NCBI GenBank assembly: GCA_902806565.1 | Contig: CADCXA010000029.1 | Span: forward strand, 62,001-126,000 | Direction: 5' to 3' | DNA from: Hypoxylon rubiginosum | Taxonomy: Eukaryota > Ascomycota > Sordariomycetes > Xylariales > Hypoxylaceae | DNA length: 64,000 nucleotides | Shown: positions 1 through 11,916 of the stretch, in pieces | Layout: every line of letters starts with the position of its first letter | Position numbering within the stretch: position 1 is the stretch's first letter | Position numbers and translations under genes: made by a program | Notes under the pieces: generated by a model | Database searches by the model: none | Seen by the model: only the letters and a program-made list of their open reading frames with translations | What the model was told of the DNA's origin: nothing

Positions 1-1
1 C

Positions 2-2426
2 GTCTCTGCCTGCCAGGAAGACACTTGGGTAGGGTTCCAGGATATCGAGGAGCCAATTGCGCTCGTCTCCGAAATGATGAGATACAATTATAATTACACC
101 TGCCTTACGGACGGCAGCCGGTTCTGCAATAACGTCGCGGCAGCTTATTCGGTTTTCGTGGATCCTGACACGGCCGGCCTCCCGGGTGGACTCCCCGCAG
201 GCGGAGACTACGGCGGCATCGAGGTATCGGACCCTTGTGACCGGTGCCTTATCGATACCTTGCGTTTCCAGGCTGGGTCTCCGTATTATAATGGACTAGA
301 CCTCCAGGAAAGCTCGGTCTACGAGTCGAAGACTTCCAGTTGCGGCATCGCTGATGCGCCCCTGACGAAGACCCCCCTCACGCTGTTCTCGTGAGTTGCA
401 GACACCATCAATGAGTTATGGTATCTATCAAGCTAATTGAAAATCCAAGGCCAACCGAATACGTCCCTGCTACGCCTACCTGCTCGGGAAAGACATACCA
501 GATCCAGGCTGATGATGATTGCCATTCGATTTCGGTCTCGCAAGGAATCGGCACAGATTGGCTCTTAACAGATAATGATCTCACGGCTGCTTGCGTCAAC
601 TTTCCACCCGCCGGAGAGCTCTGCCTCGTGAACACGTGCGAAGTCTACACCGTCGTAGAGGGGGATACCTGCGCATCCATAACCAAGGAATTTGGGATTA
701 ACGAGTCTCAATTCAGAGCGTGGAATCCGGTTCGTGCTCAAGTTTCTTATAATCGATAACTAGGTATCTAGGAGGGCCAAGGAGAGATGATGAAAAAGAG
801 ACTAACCTATAGCGAAACTCATAGTCTATCAACGCCGGATGCTATAACATTGAACGCATGGTTGGCAATCAAGTGTGTGTAGCGATTCCGGGCACCCCGT
901 ATATAACGCCCGCTCCGACAACGATTGCGCCATCCGTCCCGATCACCGCTGCACCCGTTCCGACGAATGTAGCCGAAGGAACAAACACCAATTGCGGTCG
1001 TTATTACGAAGCCATTCCAGGAGACTATTGCAATCTCGTCATCATAAAATTCGCAATTTCCCTGGGCGACTTTCTTTTCCTCAATTCAGGGGTTAACGTG
1101 AATTGCACGAATCTCTTCGCGCAGGAAAGTTATTGCGTGCAAGCCGTAGGGGATAGTGAGTTCAAAATATGAGCCTCCCTCTGATCGAATCGTTCTAACA
1201 TGGCTGATAGTCAACACGTATAGTGGTAGGCCTGGTCACGTCACCTATTCGCTGACGGCAACGAGGAACGCTTCCTTCCAAGACGTTGCAACTCTCCTCC
1301 CGCCCGTTAGCTGGTCGAGCCCAACGCCGACTGCCACCCAGGTCCCACTCGCGAGCGGTAGTCGCGACGATTGTGATAGTTACCTACTCGGCGATTCCTA
1401 CCAGCAAAACTTCACCAACTCCTACCTGACATCGAACTGCCATCTCGCCGCAGAGGTCATGGGAGTCACATTACTAGACCTTGAGACCTGGAACCCTGGT
1501 AAGATTCATATCTGTCTGGGGACAGCCTATGAGTTAGGTACTGACGGCTATCAGTTCTTGGAAATGCGTCCGATCCTTCTTGCGCGTTTGAAACGGGCCT
1601 GCGATACTGCGGCAAGTATTACGAAGGTGACCAGCCTCCGGGCGAAGACCCAAAGTCTCAGTTTCCTATCAGGGTAGGCAGCTTTCGAATAGAGCATCTA
1701 TCCTTTATTTGAAGCTAACATTAGCTTTCCTAGGATGGCATGACGCCGAACTGCACGGATATTGTGGAAGTGGAGTCCACCGGCGGGTTGACCTGCGAGG
1801 AAATCCTGTCCATTTACGAGATCACCCTCTCGCAATTTTATGCTTGGAACCCAAGTGTCGGCCCCGATTGCTTAGGAATGTGGTCAGGTGCGTACACTCC
1901 AACTCCGACCCGTATTGATGATGTGTAAACGTTCTATATACTAACATCTTGCCTGCTTTTAGGATACCAGTACTGTGTTGCGACGAATGAGACGATACCA
2001 ACGCCCACTACAAGTTCATCCGTGTCGTCTACAGCTGAACCAACTGGACCTCCTGGGCCCACACAAACTGGGCAGCCAGCCAACTGTAACAAATGGCACA
2101 TTGCTGCTAGTAAGTCCACCCCTGTAGCATCATATGGGGTGTATAACTGACAACCTAGCAGACGGCGAGGATTGTGGTGTCCTAGAGACCCAATATGATA
2201 TCACACATGAGCAATTCCTCGAATGGAATCCAACAGTATCCCCCGACTGTGTCGATGGTTTTTGGAAAGGTGAGTCGCATACTGTCTTGTTGAAACCTTG
2301 GGAATAGAGTGGTTGCTAATTCTGATTTTCGCTGCAGATTATGCTTATTGCGTCGGTGTGAGTAGTGGTGCGAGGTTGATCATGTCCATGACAACTTCTG
2401 TTGCTGTTCATGCCATAGAGACTTAG
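2..2426 (+). CDS. Secreted-type multi-LysM domain protein, 5' end outside the window
   Basis: Carbohydrate-binding protein of the fungal LysM family, which binds chitin or related glycans and is normally secreted. The visible part is nine exons: 2-390, 450-729, 825-1155, 1211-1498, 1555-1673, 1734-1887, 1963-2109, 2162-2269, 2338-2426. They sum to 1905 nt and give 634 residues with one frame throughout, which supports the model. After a roughly 130-residue Cys-containing N-terminal part, about six LysM-like modules follow, each with paired Cys and a W-N-P signature (AWNP, TWNP, AWNP, EWNP) and usually a closing Y-x-Y-C-V. Ser/Thr/Pro-rich linkers (around 900-960, 1310-1340 and 1990-2080) separate modules. 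Introns are 52-95 nt with branch sites such as CTAAC near 802. The start codon and signal peptide lie off the left edge, so secretion is inferred from the family. It converges on the F-box gene 88 bp downstream. Confidence 0.88.
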
Positions 2427-2514
2427 TATAGTTAGAAGGACTGTTTCCGGACACATCATGCAGGGAAAAGGAAGGTTGACGTGGACATCCCCAAAGAAAA
2501 TGTATGATTCTCGA

Positions 2515-3702
2515 TTACTTTGAGTCCATGAACACTTTCGAATCACCCATATCCCATCGTTTCTTGACTCCTCCCAGATCATAATAAGGCCCCGCGTGAT
2601 TTGCTCTTGTAATAAAGCCTGATGGATACTGCGAATATGGCGCGGAAAATGTTAGCCATTTCCAATCAGACGGTGAGCGGCAGTGGCCGAGTTGGTGATA
2701 AGACACAACAGCAACATCCAACATCTCTGGCTCGGAATTAGAATCTGCTTTGCGCTGTTTGACAGTAGTTGTAAAATCTGTGAGGCAGATACAGCATGAC
2801 CCAGGGGCGTTATCAAAGTCCTTCACATCGTCGCTATAATTATCGAACTTGCCACCTAAAGGCGTCAAGTCGGGAATCTGTGTAGGGAGTACGGCGTAGG
2901 GGTCCCTCGGATTGCGCGTGGGTGGGTGTGTCGTAATATGGTGGCAGATATGGTGAGGGCAATCATTCCTTATCGCCGTACGAATAGACGTACTGATAGA
3001 GTGATGCTTTTTGTTTAGTAGAAGTCGGTGTGAAACACGTAGGAATAACTGGTCTTGAAGAATTCGAGCCGCATAATGGGTTTCCCAAGAAGTACAGCGA
3101 TGTGTGAACTTGGTTTCAAACCGGTTGAGGCTAAGACCGTGGCCTGGCCCAAAGAAATGTGAATTCATGACAAGTCGAATATGATGAAACCCGATATATA
3201 AGTCTCCGACATTGGTAACCTTGGGTTCGCACGGCAGCCCCAGAGAACTCTGGTATTGACAACCTGGGGCCCAAGAAGACTTGAATCGGTGAAGCCGCGT
3301 ACAGTTGTGGCAAAAGAACAGGTCCCGACTGACGCTTTCTTCCAGTAAAAGTAGGAGATTACGCAGACCCGGGCCATCAAGGCGGCTTTTCACGGCAGGG
3401 AAGAATGCGCGAAAGGCTGATTTGCAGGTAAGCGTTACCGCCATAGAAGACTCAGGGGGGAGGCATTCCAGTATTTGGAACAAGATGTCGACAGGCTGGT
3501 TCAATAGTAGGGACGTAGGTTGCGAGTTCACACCACATATTGGCTGCCCTAGCCAACGGCGTAAGGATGGTCGTATAGAGGTGAAGATAATAGCCATATC
3601 GGCCAAGGTGCTTGAGAAGTTGTTAAAGGGTGAGCGAGTAGCTAATCCTGGAGAATCCTTTTCTAATAGACTGAGTGAAATAGAAAGGCTGTAAGTTTCC
3701 AT
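2515..3702 (-). CDS. F-box-like protein
   Basis: Single-exon gene of 395 residues. Residues about 65-102 match a fungal F-box-like domain: hydrophobic helices around LNQPVDILFQILECLPP followed by the V-T-L-T-C-K-S-A-F-R pattern. F-box proteins bridge a substrate to Skp1 in SCF ubiquitin ligases, so a role in targeted protein turnover is inferred. The rest has scattered Cys pairs (CHNCTRL near residue 135; CCICL near residue 300) but no domain I recognise. The first ATG at 3702 gives the full length. A second in-frame ATG at 3597 (residue 36, MAIIF) would still keep the F-box, so the true start is uncertain. It is transcribed toward the LysM gene. Many such F-box genes in filamentous fungi are lineage-specific; no substrate can be named. 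Confidence 0.75.
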   Translation of the reverse strand: METYSLSISLSLLEKDSPGLATRSPFNNFSSTLADMAIIFTSIRPSLRRWLGQPICGVNSQPTSLLLNQPVDILFQILECLPPESSMAVTLTCKSAFRAFFPAVKSRLDGPGLRNLLLLLEESVSRDLFFCHNCTRLHRFKSSWAPGCQYQSSLGLPCEPKVTNVGDLYIGFHHIRLVMNSHFFGPGHGLSLNRFETKFTHRCTSWETHYAARILQDQLFLRVSHRLLLNKKHHSISTSIRTAIRNDCPHHICHHITTHPPTRNPRDPYAVLPTQIPDLTPLGGKFDNYSDDVKDFDNAPGSCCICLTDFTTTVKQRKADSNSEPEMLDVAVVSYHQLGHCRSPSDWKWLTFSAPYSQYPSGFITRANHAGPYYDLGGVKKRWDMGDSKVFMDSK

Positions 3703-4694
3703 GCCGAAAAGGGCCAGAGAACAGGCGGCGAAGAGGTCTTTTATATTAGATATTAAGATTCGTAAGAAGGTTTAGATGTGACTTGATTAAAACCTCGAGT
3801 GAAAATAGAATGTTTATAGTACATATAATTACTATAAATTATGGTTATCTTCCCCTGCCACCAGCTGTAGCATTTCCTCCTTATATCTTGATAAGGCAAG
3901 GAAGAGAAGTTGGAGAAGGAGAAGTAGGAGAGGAAGGAGAAGGAGAAGAAGGAGAAAGAGAAGGAGAAGGAGAAGAAGAAGGGGAAAAAAGGAGAAGAGA
4001 GAGGAGAGTAAACCTGACTTCTCATGAGCAACGTTTGTTGTGCTAGTTGAGTATCTTTTTTGAATCATTTTGTCGTCGCGACGAGGAAGGATTCAAGATA
4101 CATCATCCAGCCTGTGCTTGCGCGGGTTGAACACACCCACGCCCCTCTTGAAATAGCAAATCATCAAGGATGGCAGGTATTGATTCATTTTTCCCCTTTT
4201 TCTTAACAGTTTATATCTGCGAGATTGCTCTGAATGGTATATTCACCGGTCGTGGATTTTCTTTTGGTGGGGGGAGACATTCAGATGAGGAAGTTAAGGT
4301 TGGCGGTTGCCATTGAATTGGGATGTCCTTGACGATTACATAAGACACGTAATGTTGCGTGGCTGGACGTGGTATGTACATAGGTACCTTACACATCTGA
4401 TAAGCCCCTCCATTTTCGATAACGGATGATTAACGGTAAATGTGGCTAGTGCAGGTCCAGAAATTATTCCTTGCAACAACCCCACGTTCCTTAAGAGTGA
4501 CTCAAGTCTGTCCGTTTGCGCGCGTCTCCCATCGCAAAAAGAGCTGCTGGAAAGCCTCTGATAAATTCGTTTCCCTCCTTTTACAACCCGTCGCGCCTGT
4601 CTGATCATATTTTATGCTACCTTGGCAATTCCTCTACAACTCGGTATTTTCGTGGTTGTATTCTTTATGGACCAATAACCAAGGTAGCTTAAAA
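3703..4694. other. Intergenic region between F-box gene and eIF2B delta
   Basis: This is the shared upstream region of two divergent genes. It holds a long purine tract (listed separately). Two short open frames antisense to each other over that tract arise from low complexity. No other gene or RNA is recognised. Confidence 0.6.
3893..4008. repeat. GA-rich purine tract (GGAGAA-type microsatellite)
   Basis: About 115 bp of almost pure purine on the plus strand, built from imperfect GGAGAA and GAA units. Such tracts can form triplex DNA and often lie in fungal promoters. Here it sits about 190 bp upstream of the F-box start and about 690 bp upstream of eIF2B delta. Confidence 0.9.
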
Positions 4695-6131
4695 ATGTCG
4701 ACCGCACAAGACGGGTCTCTTCCGGAGGCTATCCCCGAGCAAGCTGGGGAGCCTGACCATGCTCAAGCGCCCCAGACTAACGACAAGAACACCAAGACCG
4801 ACGCAACCGAAACTTCGAAACCGGCGAAACTCTCTGGCGCGGAATTGAAGGCTAAGGCTAAGGCGGAGAAGGCCGCAAGACGAGCCCAAGTAAAGGCGTC
4901 GAAAGAGGTCGCAAAGGGGGAAGCTGCCGTATCGTCTGCGCCTGGCCAGCTAGGCCCGTCTGCCGGCGAAGTGAAGGGTAGTAAAGCGAAAGGCAAGCAA
5001 GATGGGGGTGCAACAACAACGTCGGGAGCTGCAGGACGGCCAGTGGTGTCTAAGGGCCCAGTGTCTGTTACACCAAGTGAACCGAAACTTACGATACCCG
5101 AATGCTTCAGTCACCTCACCATGGCCAAGAGAATTCCTATAACCCAGGCCGACAAAGATGTCCACCCGACCGTTTTGGCGCTAGGTCAGCAAATGGCCAC
5201 ATTCACCATCGACGAGAGCATTACGCGCCTAAAAGCCACCCTATTGGCCTTCAAGAAGGTACTTGAGATATCAACTTTGCAAGTGTGCCCACACTAACAA
5301 ACCAACTAGGTCATCGACTCATACACAACCCCTCCTGGTAATACTCTTGCAAGACATTTGACACCTCACGTCTTGAATCCTCAGATCGACTACCTCACTG
5401 CATGTCGGCCAATGTGCTTTTCTATGGGAAATGCGATTCGCTGGCTCAAGCTACAAGTCAGCAAGATCGACCCGGACGTCCCCGAATCAGACGCGAAGAA
5501 GCAGCTCTGCGGCGGCATAGATACCTTCATACAAGAGCGCATCAGTATGGCTGATCTCGTCATCACCGAGAAGGCTGCAGAAAAGATCCAGGATAGCGAT
5601 GTTATATTAACCTTCGGTCGAAGCAGCATCGTCGAGCGCGCCCTCATCCATGCTCACCTGATCAATGGGAAGAAGTTTTCAGTTATCGTCCTCGATGACC
5701 CGTACGACAGAAAGGGTCAAGCACTAGCGAAAAACCTCACGGCAGAAGGTATTAGAGTGACATATTGCGGAGACCTCGGTGGTTTGGGATATAATCTGCA
5801 AGGCGTCACCAGTATCCTTGTCTCTGCCGAGTCCATGTTCAACAATGGGTCCATGTATGCGCCATCAGGAACATGTGACATCGCAATTGCCGCAAAGCAG
5901 CTGGGCATATCGGTGATCGTCCTGTGTGAGACGATTAACATCACGGAACGAGTTGCTACCGACTCTCTCACGTACAACGAGATCGACCCTGAGCGAAGTT
6001 CAGGCGAGTCTTTGAGATTACTATACGATACAACGCCGGACAAGTACTTGTCACTGGTCATCTCAGAACTGGGATCGGTGCAGCCTACGTCAGTACCGGA
6101 TTTACTGCGAAAACTTGAAGAGTCCAACTAG
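4695..6131 (+). CDS. GCD2: Translation initiation factor eIF2B subunit delta
   Basis: Regulatory subunit of eIF2B, the guanine nucleotide exchange factor that recharges eIF2 with GTP in the cytosol and senses eIF2-alpha phosphorylation. Exons 4695-5258 and 5310-6131 give 461 residues; the 51-nt intron has a CACTAAC branch site and keeps frame. The N-terminal 115 or so residues are Ala/Lys/Ser-rich and low-complexity, as in other delta subunits. The C-terminal half is the eIF2B alpha/beta/delta Rossmann-like domain: SDVILTFGRSSIVERAL, the D-D-P-Y-D-R-K-G turn, VTYCGDLGGLGY, and the ending V-P-D-L-L-R-K-L-E-E. I chose ATG 4695 (aaaaATGtc context). An in-frame ATG at 4614 would add 27 mostly hydrophobic residues untypical of the family. 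It converges on the small mitochondrial gene 279 bp away. Confidence 0.93.
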
Positions 6132-6410
6132 AAATTGGGCCCTAAAGAATCCATGTAATCAGATCGTGAGGTATATAGACTAAGACCGAAGCTGCCAGCT
6201 TGCTTGAAAGCATCAAGGTTATATGGGGGGATTCAATTACCCTTGTCACAGGCGGCAAATGCAAACTCGTTGACCATCAGATTCTGTGTGCCGTGTAATG
6301 CGATAGCCGGTGAATATGACATGGCACTGCTCCCCCTAACTGTAGACCTTTTATCCCGTAATCCTCCTGGTATATGAACAGCGAACCAAGTACTGATGGT
6401 GGAACATGCC

Positions 6411-6728
6411 TCACGCGGCTACCTTCTCTGCGTCTCTTGCTGCTTTCCTTGCCCTCTTCTCGAGAATGGTCTGTTTGCGTTCCGCTAGCATCGCTGTTTG
6501 CCGCTCGTCGACACCCTGTAGCCAGTAGCCGAAGCTAGCACCGACTCCAGCAAAGACGGGGTATGCCCATAGGGAGCCTCTGTTGAAGAATGGTCGCATC
6601 TCGAGGCCGAGCTGCCAGAAGCGGACGGCGACGCCTGGATTGGTAGGTCAGTCATAGCTGATTAGACCTGAGGGTTGGTCTTTTGCGGTCATACCGAAGC
6701 CTGTCCAGAAAAGGACTCTGTGCACCAT
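6411..6728 (-). CDS. Small mitochondrial membrane protein, probable NADH:ubiquinone oxidoreductase accessory subunit
   Basis: Two-exon gene, exons 6695-6728 and 6411-6634 on the minus strand, with a 60-nt intron that splits a Gly codon; the product is 85 residues. The N-terminus MVHRVLFWTGFGVAVRFWQ leads into a short hydrophobic stretch (LWAYPVFAGVGASFGYWL) and a charged C-terminal helix rich in Lys, Arg, Glu and Ala. From memory, this matches a short protein annotated in related fungi as a 14-kDa-type complex I subunit in the mitochondrial inner membrane. The family name was not verified by a search; the gene structure itself is clear. It is divergent from the Shg1 gene (558 bp between starts), so the two may share a promoter region. 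Confidence 0.72.
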
Positions 6729-7286
6729 TGCGGATGATTGGAGTGGAGTGATGCCTCAATGGGCCGTTCTCTTGGTTTTACTCGGTAGGATACAGGTTCC
6801 GGGCAATGCCTCGAGTGGTGACGGGCGTCGTGGTTTGTGGCAGCTTGAGACGATAGGTATAGGTGAGGACTTAGTTGCTCGAGTTGAAGTTCGAAGTTCG
6901 TCAGTTCTGAATCGAAAGTTGACCAATCAAACAGTGTGGGAACTAAGCTTGGCGCACAGACCATCTGGGCATTGGGCACTGGGCACTGGGCACTGGGCAC
7001 TCGTATCATTAAAACGCGTGAGTATGCACGTTCCCTATCGATAAGCCAAGCCAACGGGTCCCCCTTGCATTTCACTTCCTAAGCTGCTGAGTTGAGAGGT
7101 GATATTTTTAACATCCTTGACTTCAACCTCCATCTCATCTAACGCTTTGACAACCTTTCTTTCGTGCAACTCGTTTATTCGTTCACCCGTCCACTTGCCG
7201 TCAATTCGCTACGAAATATGATATAATCACTCTTAATCTTTTCATGCCCGTTCCCTTACCCGACTATATTGTCCTGTGAGGGCCTG
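6729..7286. promoter_or_regulatory. Divergent promoter region (complex I-like gene / Shg1 gene)
   Basis: 558 bp between two outward-facing start codons. It contains a short GGGCACT tandem repeat (6966-7001). Pyrimidine-rich DNA around 7110-7200 fits fungal transcription start regions. No specific factor site can be named with confidence. Confidence 0.45.
6966..7001. repeat. 7-bp tandem repeat (CTGGGCA), about five copies
   Basis: CTGGGCA is repeated directly, with the first copy slightly altered. It lies inside the divergent promoter region. Confidence 0.9.
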
Positions 7287-10065
7287 ATGGCTACCTCAGC
7301 GGCGACCATGGCCTCTGCAGAGCCTACACCTGCCCCGGCTAACGGTGCTGGGACACTGGCGCCTCGAAAATTTAAAGCTTCGGATCTGCCTCTTACTTCT
7401 GCTACGCGATCCGCCATTGAGGGCTTAGCGCATAGCTTTAAGAAGAAGGGTGGCTACGACGCGATTCGCAAACAGGTTTGGGAGAAGTTCGAGCAAAGTG
7501 TGAGTGGTCGCAGTCAATTTCATGACACCAAATAATTGGTAATCATGTCCAAATTTTCTAATACGTTTCAACAAAAAGGATTATGAAGCGCAAGTCGTCA
7601 AGTCTATCCTAGAAGTTGCCGAACAGGAACTCGAACGCAACCCATCACAGCTTCTTACCCTGGACCGTCGAAAGGCCGCTACTCTTATTGATGGTGCGCT
7701 CGATCGCTCCGGCGTCTATCAAAAGGCCGACGAGGTCCTCGACCAACTCATCGACGTGCAAGCTATCGAGACGCGCATGCGTGAACTACGCCAGGCCGAG
7801 ATAGGTATCGAGGCAGCTCAGGAGGAACAATTGCGCGGCTCCAAAACAGACGAAGAATACGCTGCTGAGTCGGCCCGTAGCCTTGAAGAACGCGACCGAA
7901 TCCGACGGGAATTACGAGCTAAAGAAGAGCAAATCCTTGAAGAGAAGCGCAAGATTGAACGCGAGGAAAGAAAGAAACTCGAGCGCGAAAGAGAGCGCGA
8001 GCTCGAGAAGGCCGAAGCGAAGCGCAAGGAAGAACGAGATGCGAGGAGACGCGAACGCGAGAAGAAGGAGGCAGAGCGCGAACGTGAAAGAGATAAGGAG
8101 AGAGAGGAACGTCGCAAAGCAAGGGAGCGAGATCGAGAAAAGGAGTATGACCGAGATAACCGTCGCAGGTCAAGAACGAGATCGCCGCGGCATAGATCCC
8201 AGGAAAGGCCTCATCACCGAGATCGCGATAGGGACAGGGACAGGGACCACAACCGAGACCGAGACCGTAGCCGTCGTCGCGATAGTAGAGAACGACGACG
8301 CCGGGATCGTTCTAGGGACGAGAGAGATCGCGGGAAGCCCGAAGAGCTCAAAAAGCAGCTTACGAAGGAAGATCACGAACGACTCGAACGAGAAGCGCTT
8401 GAGGATCTCCTGCGGGAGAGCAAGAAAAATACTGCTAAGCAACCCGAGCTCGAGATCGATGAAGCCCTTGTGCCACCTCCCCGGAGGACTAAGCCGGCTT
8501 CCGCCATACAACCCATACGTCGTGATTCGATTAAGAACTCGGAGGCGAAGAAGACACCCGAACTTACGAGGTCTGAACCTAAAGACTTAGCTAAAGATGC
8601 TAAAGATACGAAGGATGTCAAGGATGGGAAAGAAGCGAAGCCACCCAAGGAATCTAAAGAGCCTGTGCCTCCTAGAGAGACTAAAGAAAAAGATTCTAAA
8701 GATTCGAAGGATACCAAGGACACCAAGGATACCAAAGATACCAAAGATACCAAGGATACTAAAGATACTAAGGCTAAAGATGAACGACGGGGTAGCATAA
8801 CTTCTACCCGACACCACCGCGACCGGTCACGCGGTGCCGAAGATGACCGCAAACCCCGCGATCGTGATCGTGATCGCGCCCGGGAACCTAGTCGATCCCA
8901 TGCTAGATCCGAAAGAAAGGATCGGAGCAAATCACGGCACCGATCAGATCGCAAAGACCGTAGTCGCGACAGAGACCGCGAACGAATCCTAGAGAGAGAT
9001 AGGCCGGAGAGAGATAGGGACTTTTACCGACCTGGGCAACGGGATAGAAGTCGCTCCCGGGTGCGACCTCATCGTGACAGGCACGAAAGAAGCCGGGACA
9101 GGTATAAGCCTGACCGTAGGGACCGAAGCCGCTCTAAACCTAAAGAAGACCGAGATAGGCGCGAGCGGAGTCGATCACGAGCCCGCACTGATAGGCGAGA
9201 AGACCGCCGCGATGATCGCCGAGAGAGGTCCCGTTCACCCAAACCCCGGACAGAGCGACGAGACAGGAGTCGCTCTCGAGTGCGACCCCACCGAGACAGG
9301 TATGAAAGAAGCCGTTCAAGAGACAGAGATCGCGAACGCGGCCGGGAGCAAGACAAAGAGAAAGACCACGAGAAGGATCGTAGTCGAAGAAGTCGATCTC
9401 GTTCTCGGCCAGCTACATCGAGCAAAGTTGATCTCAACGACGCGGAAGCCTGGAAGCAAGGGGAAATCAAGAAACGCGAACAAGAAGCAAAAGCTTACTT
9501 GGCTGCGCAGCGCGAGGCTCGAGAGAAGGGTCTGCCCGTTCCAGGGGTTGACGACAAGCGAAGTACAGGGGAGCGCTCACCTGAGATCAAGAGGGCGCGT
9601 GTCCCGGACGAGATTGATCGATATAGACCTGGCGATCGTGACAGACCCACCGATAAGTACCGAAACCAAGACCGAGACCGGGACCGGGATAAGGAGAAGG
9701 AGAAAGAGAAGGATAGGGACCGTGACAGAGATGATCGGCGAGATCGCCGGCGCAGCCGAACTAGGAGTCGTAGCCACCGCCGCGAACGTGTCCGAAGTCG
9801 TGATAGAGACAAGAGTCGCGACCGCGAACGTCCCCGTTCTCGGGACCGATACGTCGGAGAAGGAGTCCGGGATCGCGATCGCGACCGTGACCGTGACCGT
9901 GAAAGAGTTCGAGATGACCGCGACAAAGATCGCGACAGGGATAGACGCAGCCGTCGTGACCGCAGTACAGAGTCACGAAGAGATAGACGACATCGAAGCA
10001 TCGAGTCCCGAAGAGACCGCCGTGATCGAAGCCGTAGCCGTAGGCGAAGTCGAAGCCCCCGCTAG
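7287..10065 (+). CDS. SHG1: COMPASS Shg1-domain protein with very long Arg/Asp/Ser tail
   Basis: Exons 7287-7499 and 7579-10065 with a phase-0 intron of 79 nt; 899 residues. Residues about 38-125 form a Shg1/BOD1-type domain (LAHSFKKKGGYDAIRKQVWE, then LDRRKAATLIDGALDRSGVY after the splice). In yeast Shg1 is a subunit of COMPASS (Set1C), the histone H3K4 methyltransferase. A long charged coiled-coil-like stretch follows (RELRAKEEQILEEKRKIERE and similar), then hundreds of residues of RD, RS and ERDR repeats like those of SR splicing factors. A short KDT repeat is encoded at about 8700-8770. The protein is far longer than yeast Shg1. ATG 7287 is the first; ATG 7308 has a better context (gaccATGgcc) and would remove seven residues. 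Because of the repetitive codons, other frames are also open here; those are shadows. Shg1 identity rests on pattern recognition only. Confidence 0.82.
8697..8775. repeat. 12-bp/9-bp coding repeat encoding Lys-Asp-Thr (KDT) units
   Basis: Direct repetition of AAGGATACC / AAAGATACC-type 9-mers inside the Shg1-domain gene gives about nine KDT or KDS tripeptides. Synonymous third-base differences separate the copies, so the array is not freshly expanded. Confidence 0.85.
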
Positions 10066-11433
10066 GCTCGGGGTCAGCGACTGAAGGACAGTTACGTTCC
10101 GGATCGTGCTACCTATAAAGTCTCGGCGGTAGTGTACGATAAGGCGGGCAAGCATAGCCAGGACTGGGATTATGATACCTCTAATTCGAAGGGCTTTAGG
10201 AGCAGGTGGTTGCTTGGTTGTCAAAGTCTGCCGGAGAGGCATTAATACCGTCAATTTGATTTGCAAGGTGTTCGCGGGGGCTCATTTCAGACGCTATCAC
10301 ATGCTGGAAAGATGCTGATAGCAGATCAACCAGAATAGTCACTTTTTAATAGGTGATGCTAATGAACATTATGGATATTCCATGACATATCGTGTCCAAC
10401 ATTGCCCAGGTACATACTCTAGTGCTACAAGCACTGACAGCTCTGACTTAAGTATGTATATATCTGGTATGAATTGTGACCTGATATTCCATAAGTTAAC
10501 GGTAGGACTCCTTAGTAAGACTTTAATAAGACTTTAATACGTATAAAATAACATTACTGAAGCCGGCCGAGCCAAAGAATGCATGATTCGCCAGGCATTT
10601 CGGGACAAGAAGGGCGCCTAAAGGCGTTGTCATGATATAGATGCGCTTGCTGAAACAAACCCTTGACATAGCCGCGCTTACATTGATGCTATTTAAGTAA
10701 TATCCGATTGCATGTATTTCAGGGGACTGTTAAATAAATTGCATTCCGAACAATATATGACACTGCTTTCATTCAAGTTGATCGATCTATGTACTGTCAA
10801 TAGCAGAGATACATACACCAGGGAGGTTCAAAATTGGATTGGGGAAAATGTAATAGTAAGTCGAATTATTGGGCTACCGTGGTAGAAATGGAACCAGGTG
10901 ACGATGATACAAGGGATAGGGATTCCAGGGGTTTCGAGTTGGTGGGATCTTCAACGAGATAAGTGTCAACGTAAGTGTCAGCGGCGTCATCTAGTTCTCT
11001 AGCGAGGATGGTCAGGTTTGATTTGCCAAGGCAAACTCGTCCGGAAAGGGGGAAGACAAGTTTGTTGAAATCAAACTTGAAATGGGAGAATAGGAGGGAA
11101 GATGTTATAATAATATTTCCCGCCACTTTGTTGCCTGTTACCGAAGCGGATGATAGGACGGAAGGTACCTAGGTATTGCGTCAGGTTTTGTTACTTAACA
11201 CGGAGATGCTAACCAGGGTCGTGACATAGTCCTTATCTTGGTTATCAATTGACCTGTGGGCTTGCGTAGACTTGTGTAGACGTACCAAAATTGGAGATCC
11301 ACTAGATCCGGATGTACTAGAAACTTGTCTCGTGATGCGAACGGCTGATCCGGGAAAGGTACAGGCTACAGCTTGTCACCCCACTTACTCACATAGGTAC
11401 ATAGCGTACCTACACTAGGCTGATCCAGCCCAT

Positions 11434-11460
11434 CATAGCCTCCATAGCCTCCATAGCCTC
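11434..11460. repeat. 9-bp tandem repeat CATAGCCTC, three copies
   Basis: Three perfect consecutive copies. Confidence 0.95.
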
Positions 11461-11916
11461 CCCTGTTTAGGGCGGTGAAAAGGGCAGTTTAGCGGTTTGT
11501 ATAACCACCAGCTGGCCCAGCTTAGCTCGCTGAAGCTGAACGCTGAACCGCTGAAACACTTGGACTCTGAACGCCGAATTCATACCTTCCACTCTTCATT
11601 CTTCTTCCTCTTCCCCATTTTCTTATCCCAATATTGTGATACGACGACGGCACCTGCAAGGCGGGCATTCATTTTCTTATTTTCTTCTTCTTCCCTTCCC
11701 ATTAGCTTTTCCATTCTTCTACTCCATCAGTCGAGCCGAGTCGATATCCTCTCCCGGACGATTGAATAGTACATTCCGTATTCCGAAGCCGACACACCAA
11801 AACTTCGGTGCGGTTTTATTCGAAAGACTTATCTTGCGACCACTGTGGCCGGCCCGTGCATGCGTGTGCTGTGCGCGGTGCACTCGGGGATCATTAAAAG
11901 GAGTGTGGCAGTAGTA

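Noticed and set aside
9074..10084. 336-codon open frame in a second plus-strand frame of the Shg1-domain gene, and several long minus-strand frames there
   Set aside because: They arise from periodic CGN-GAN codons of the RD/RS repeats; the products are low complexity and the main frame carries the recognisable domain.
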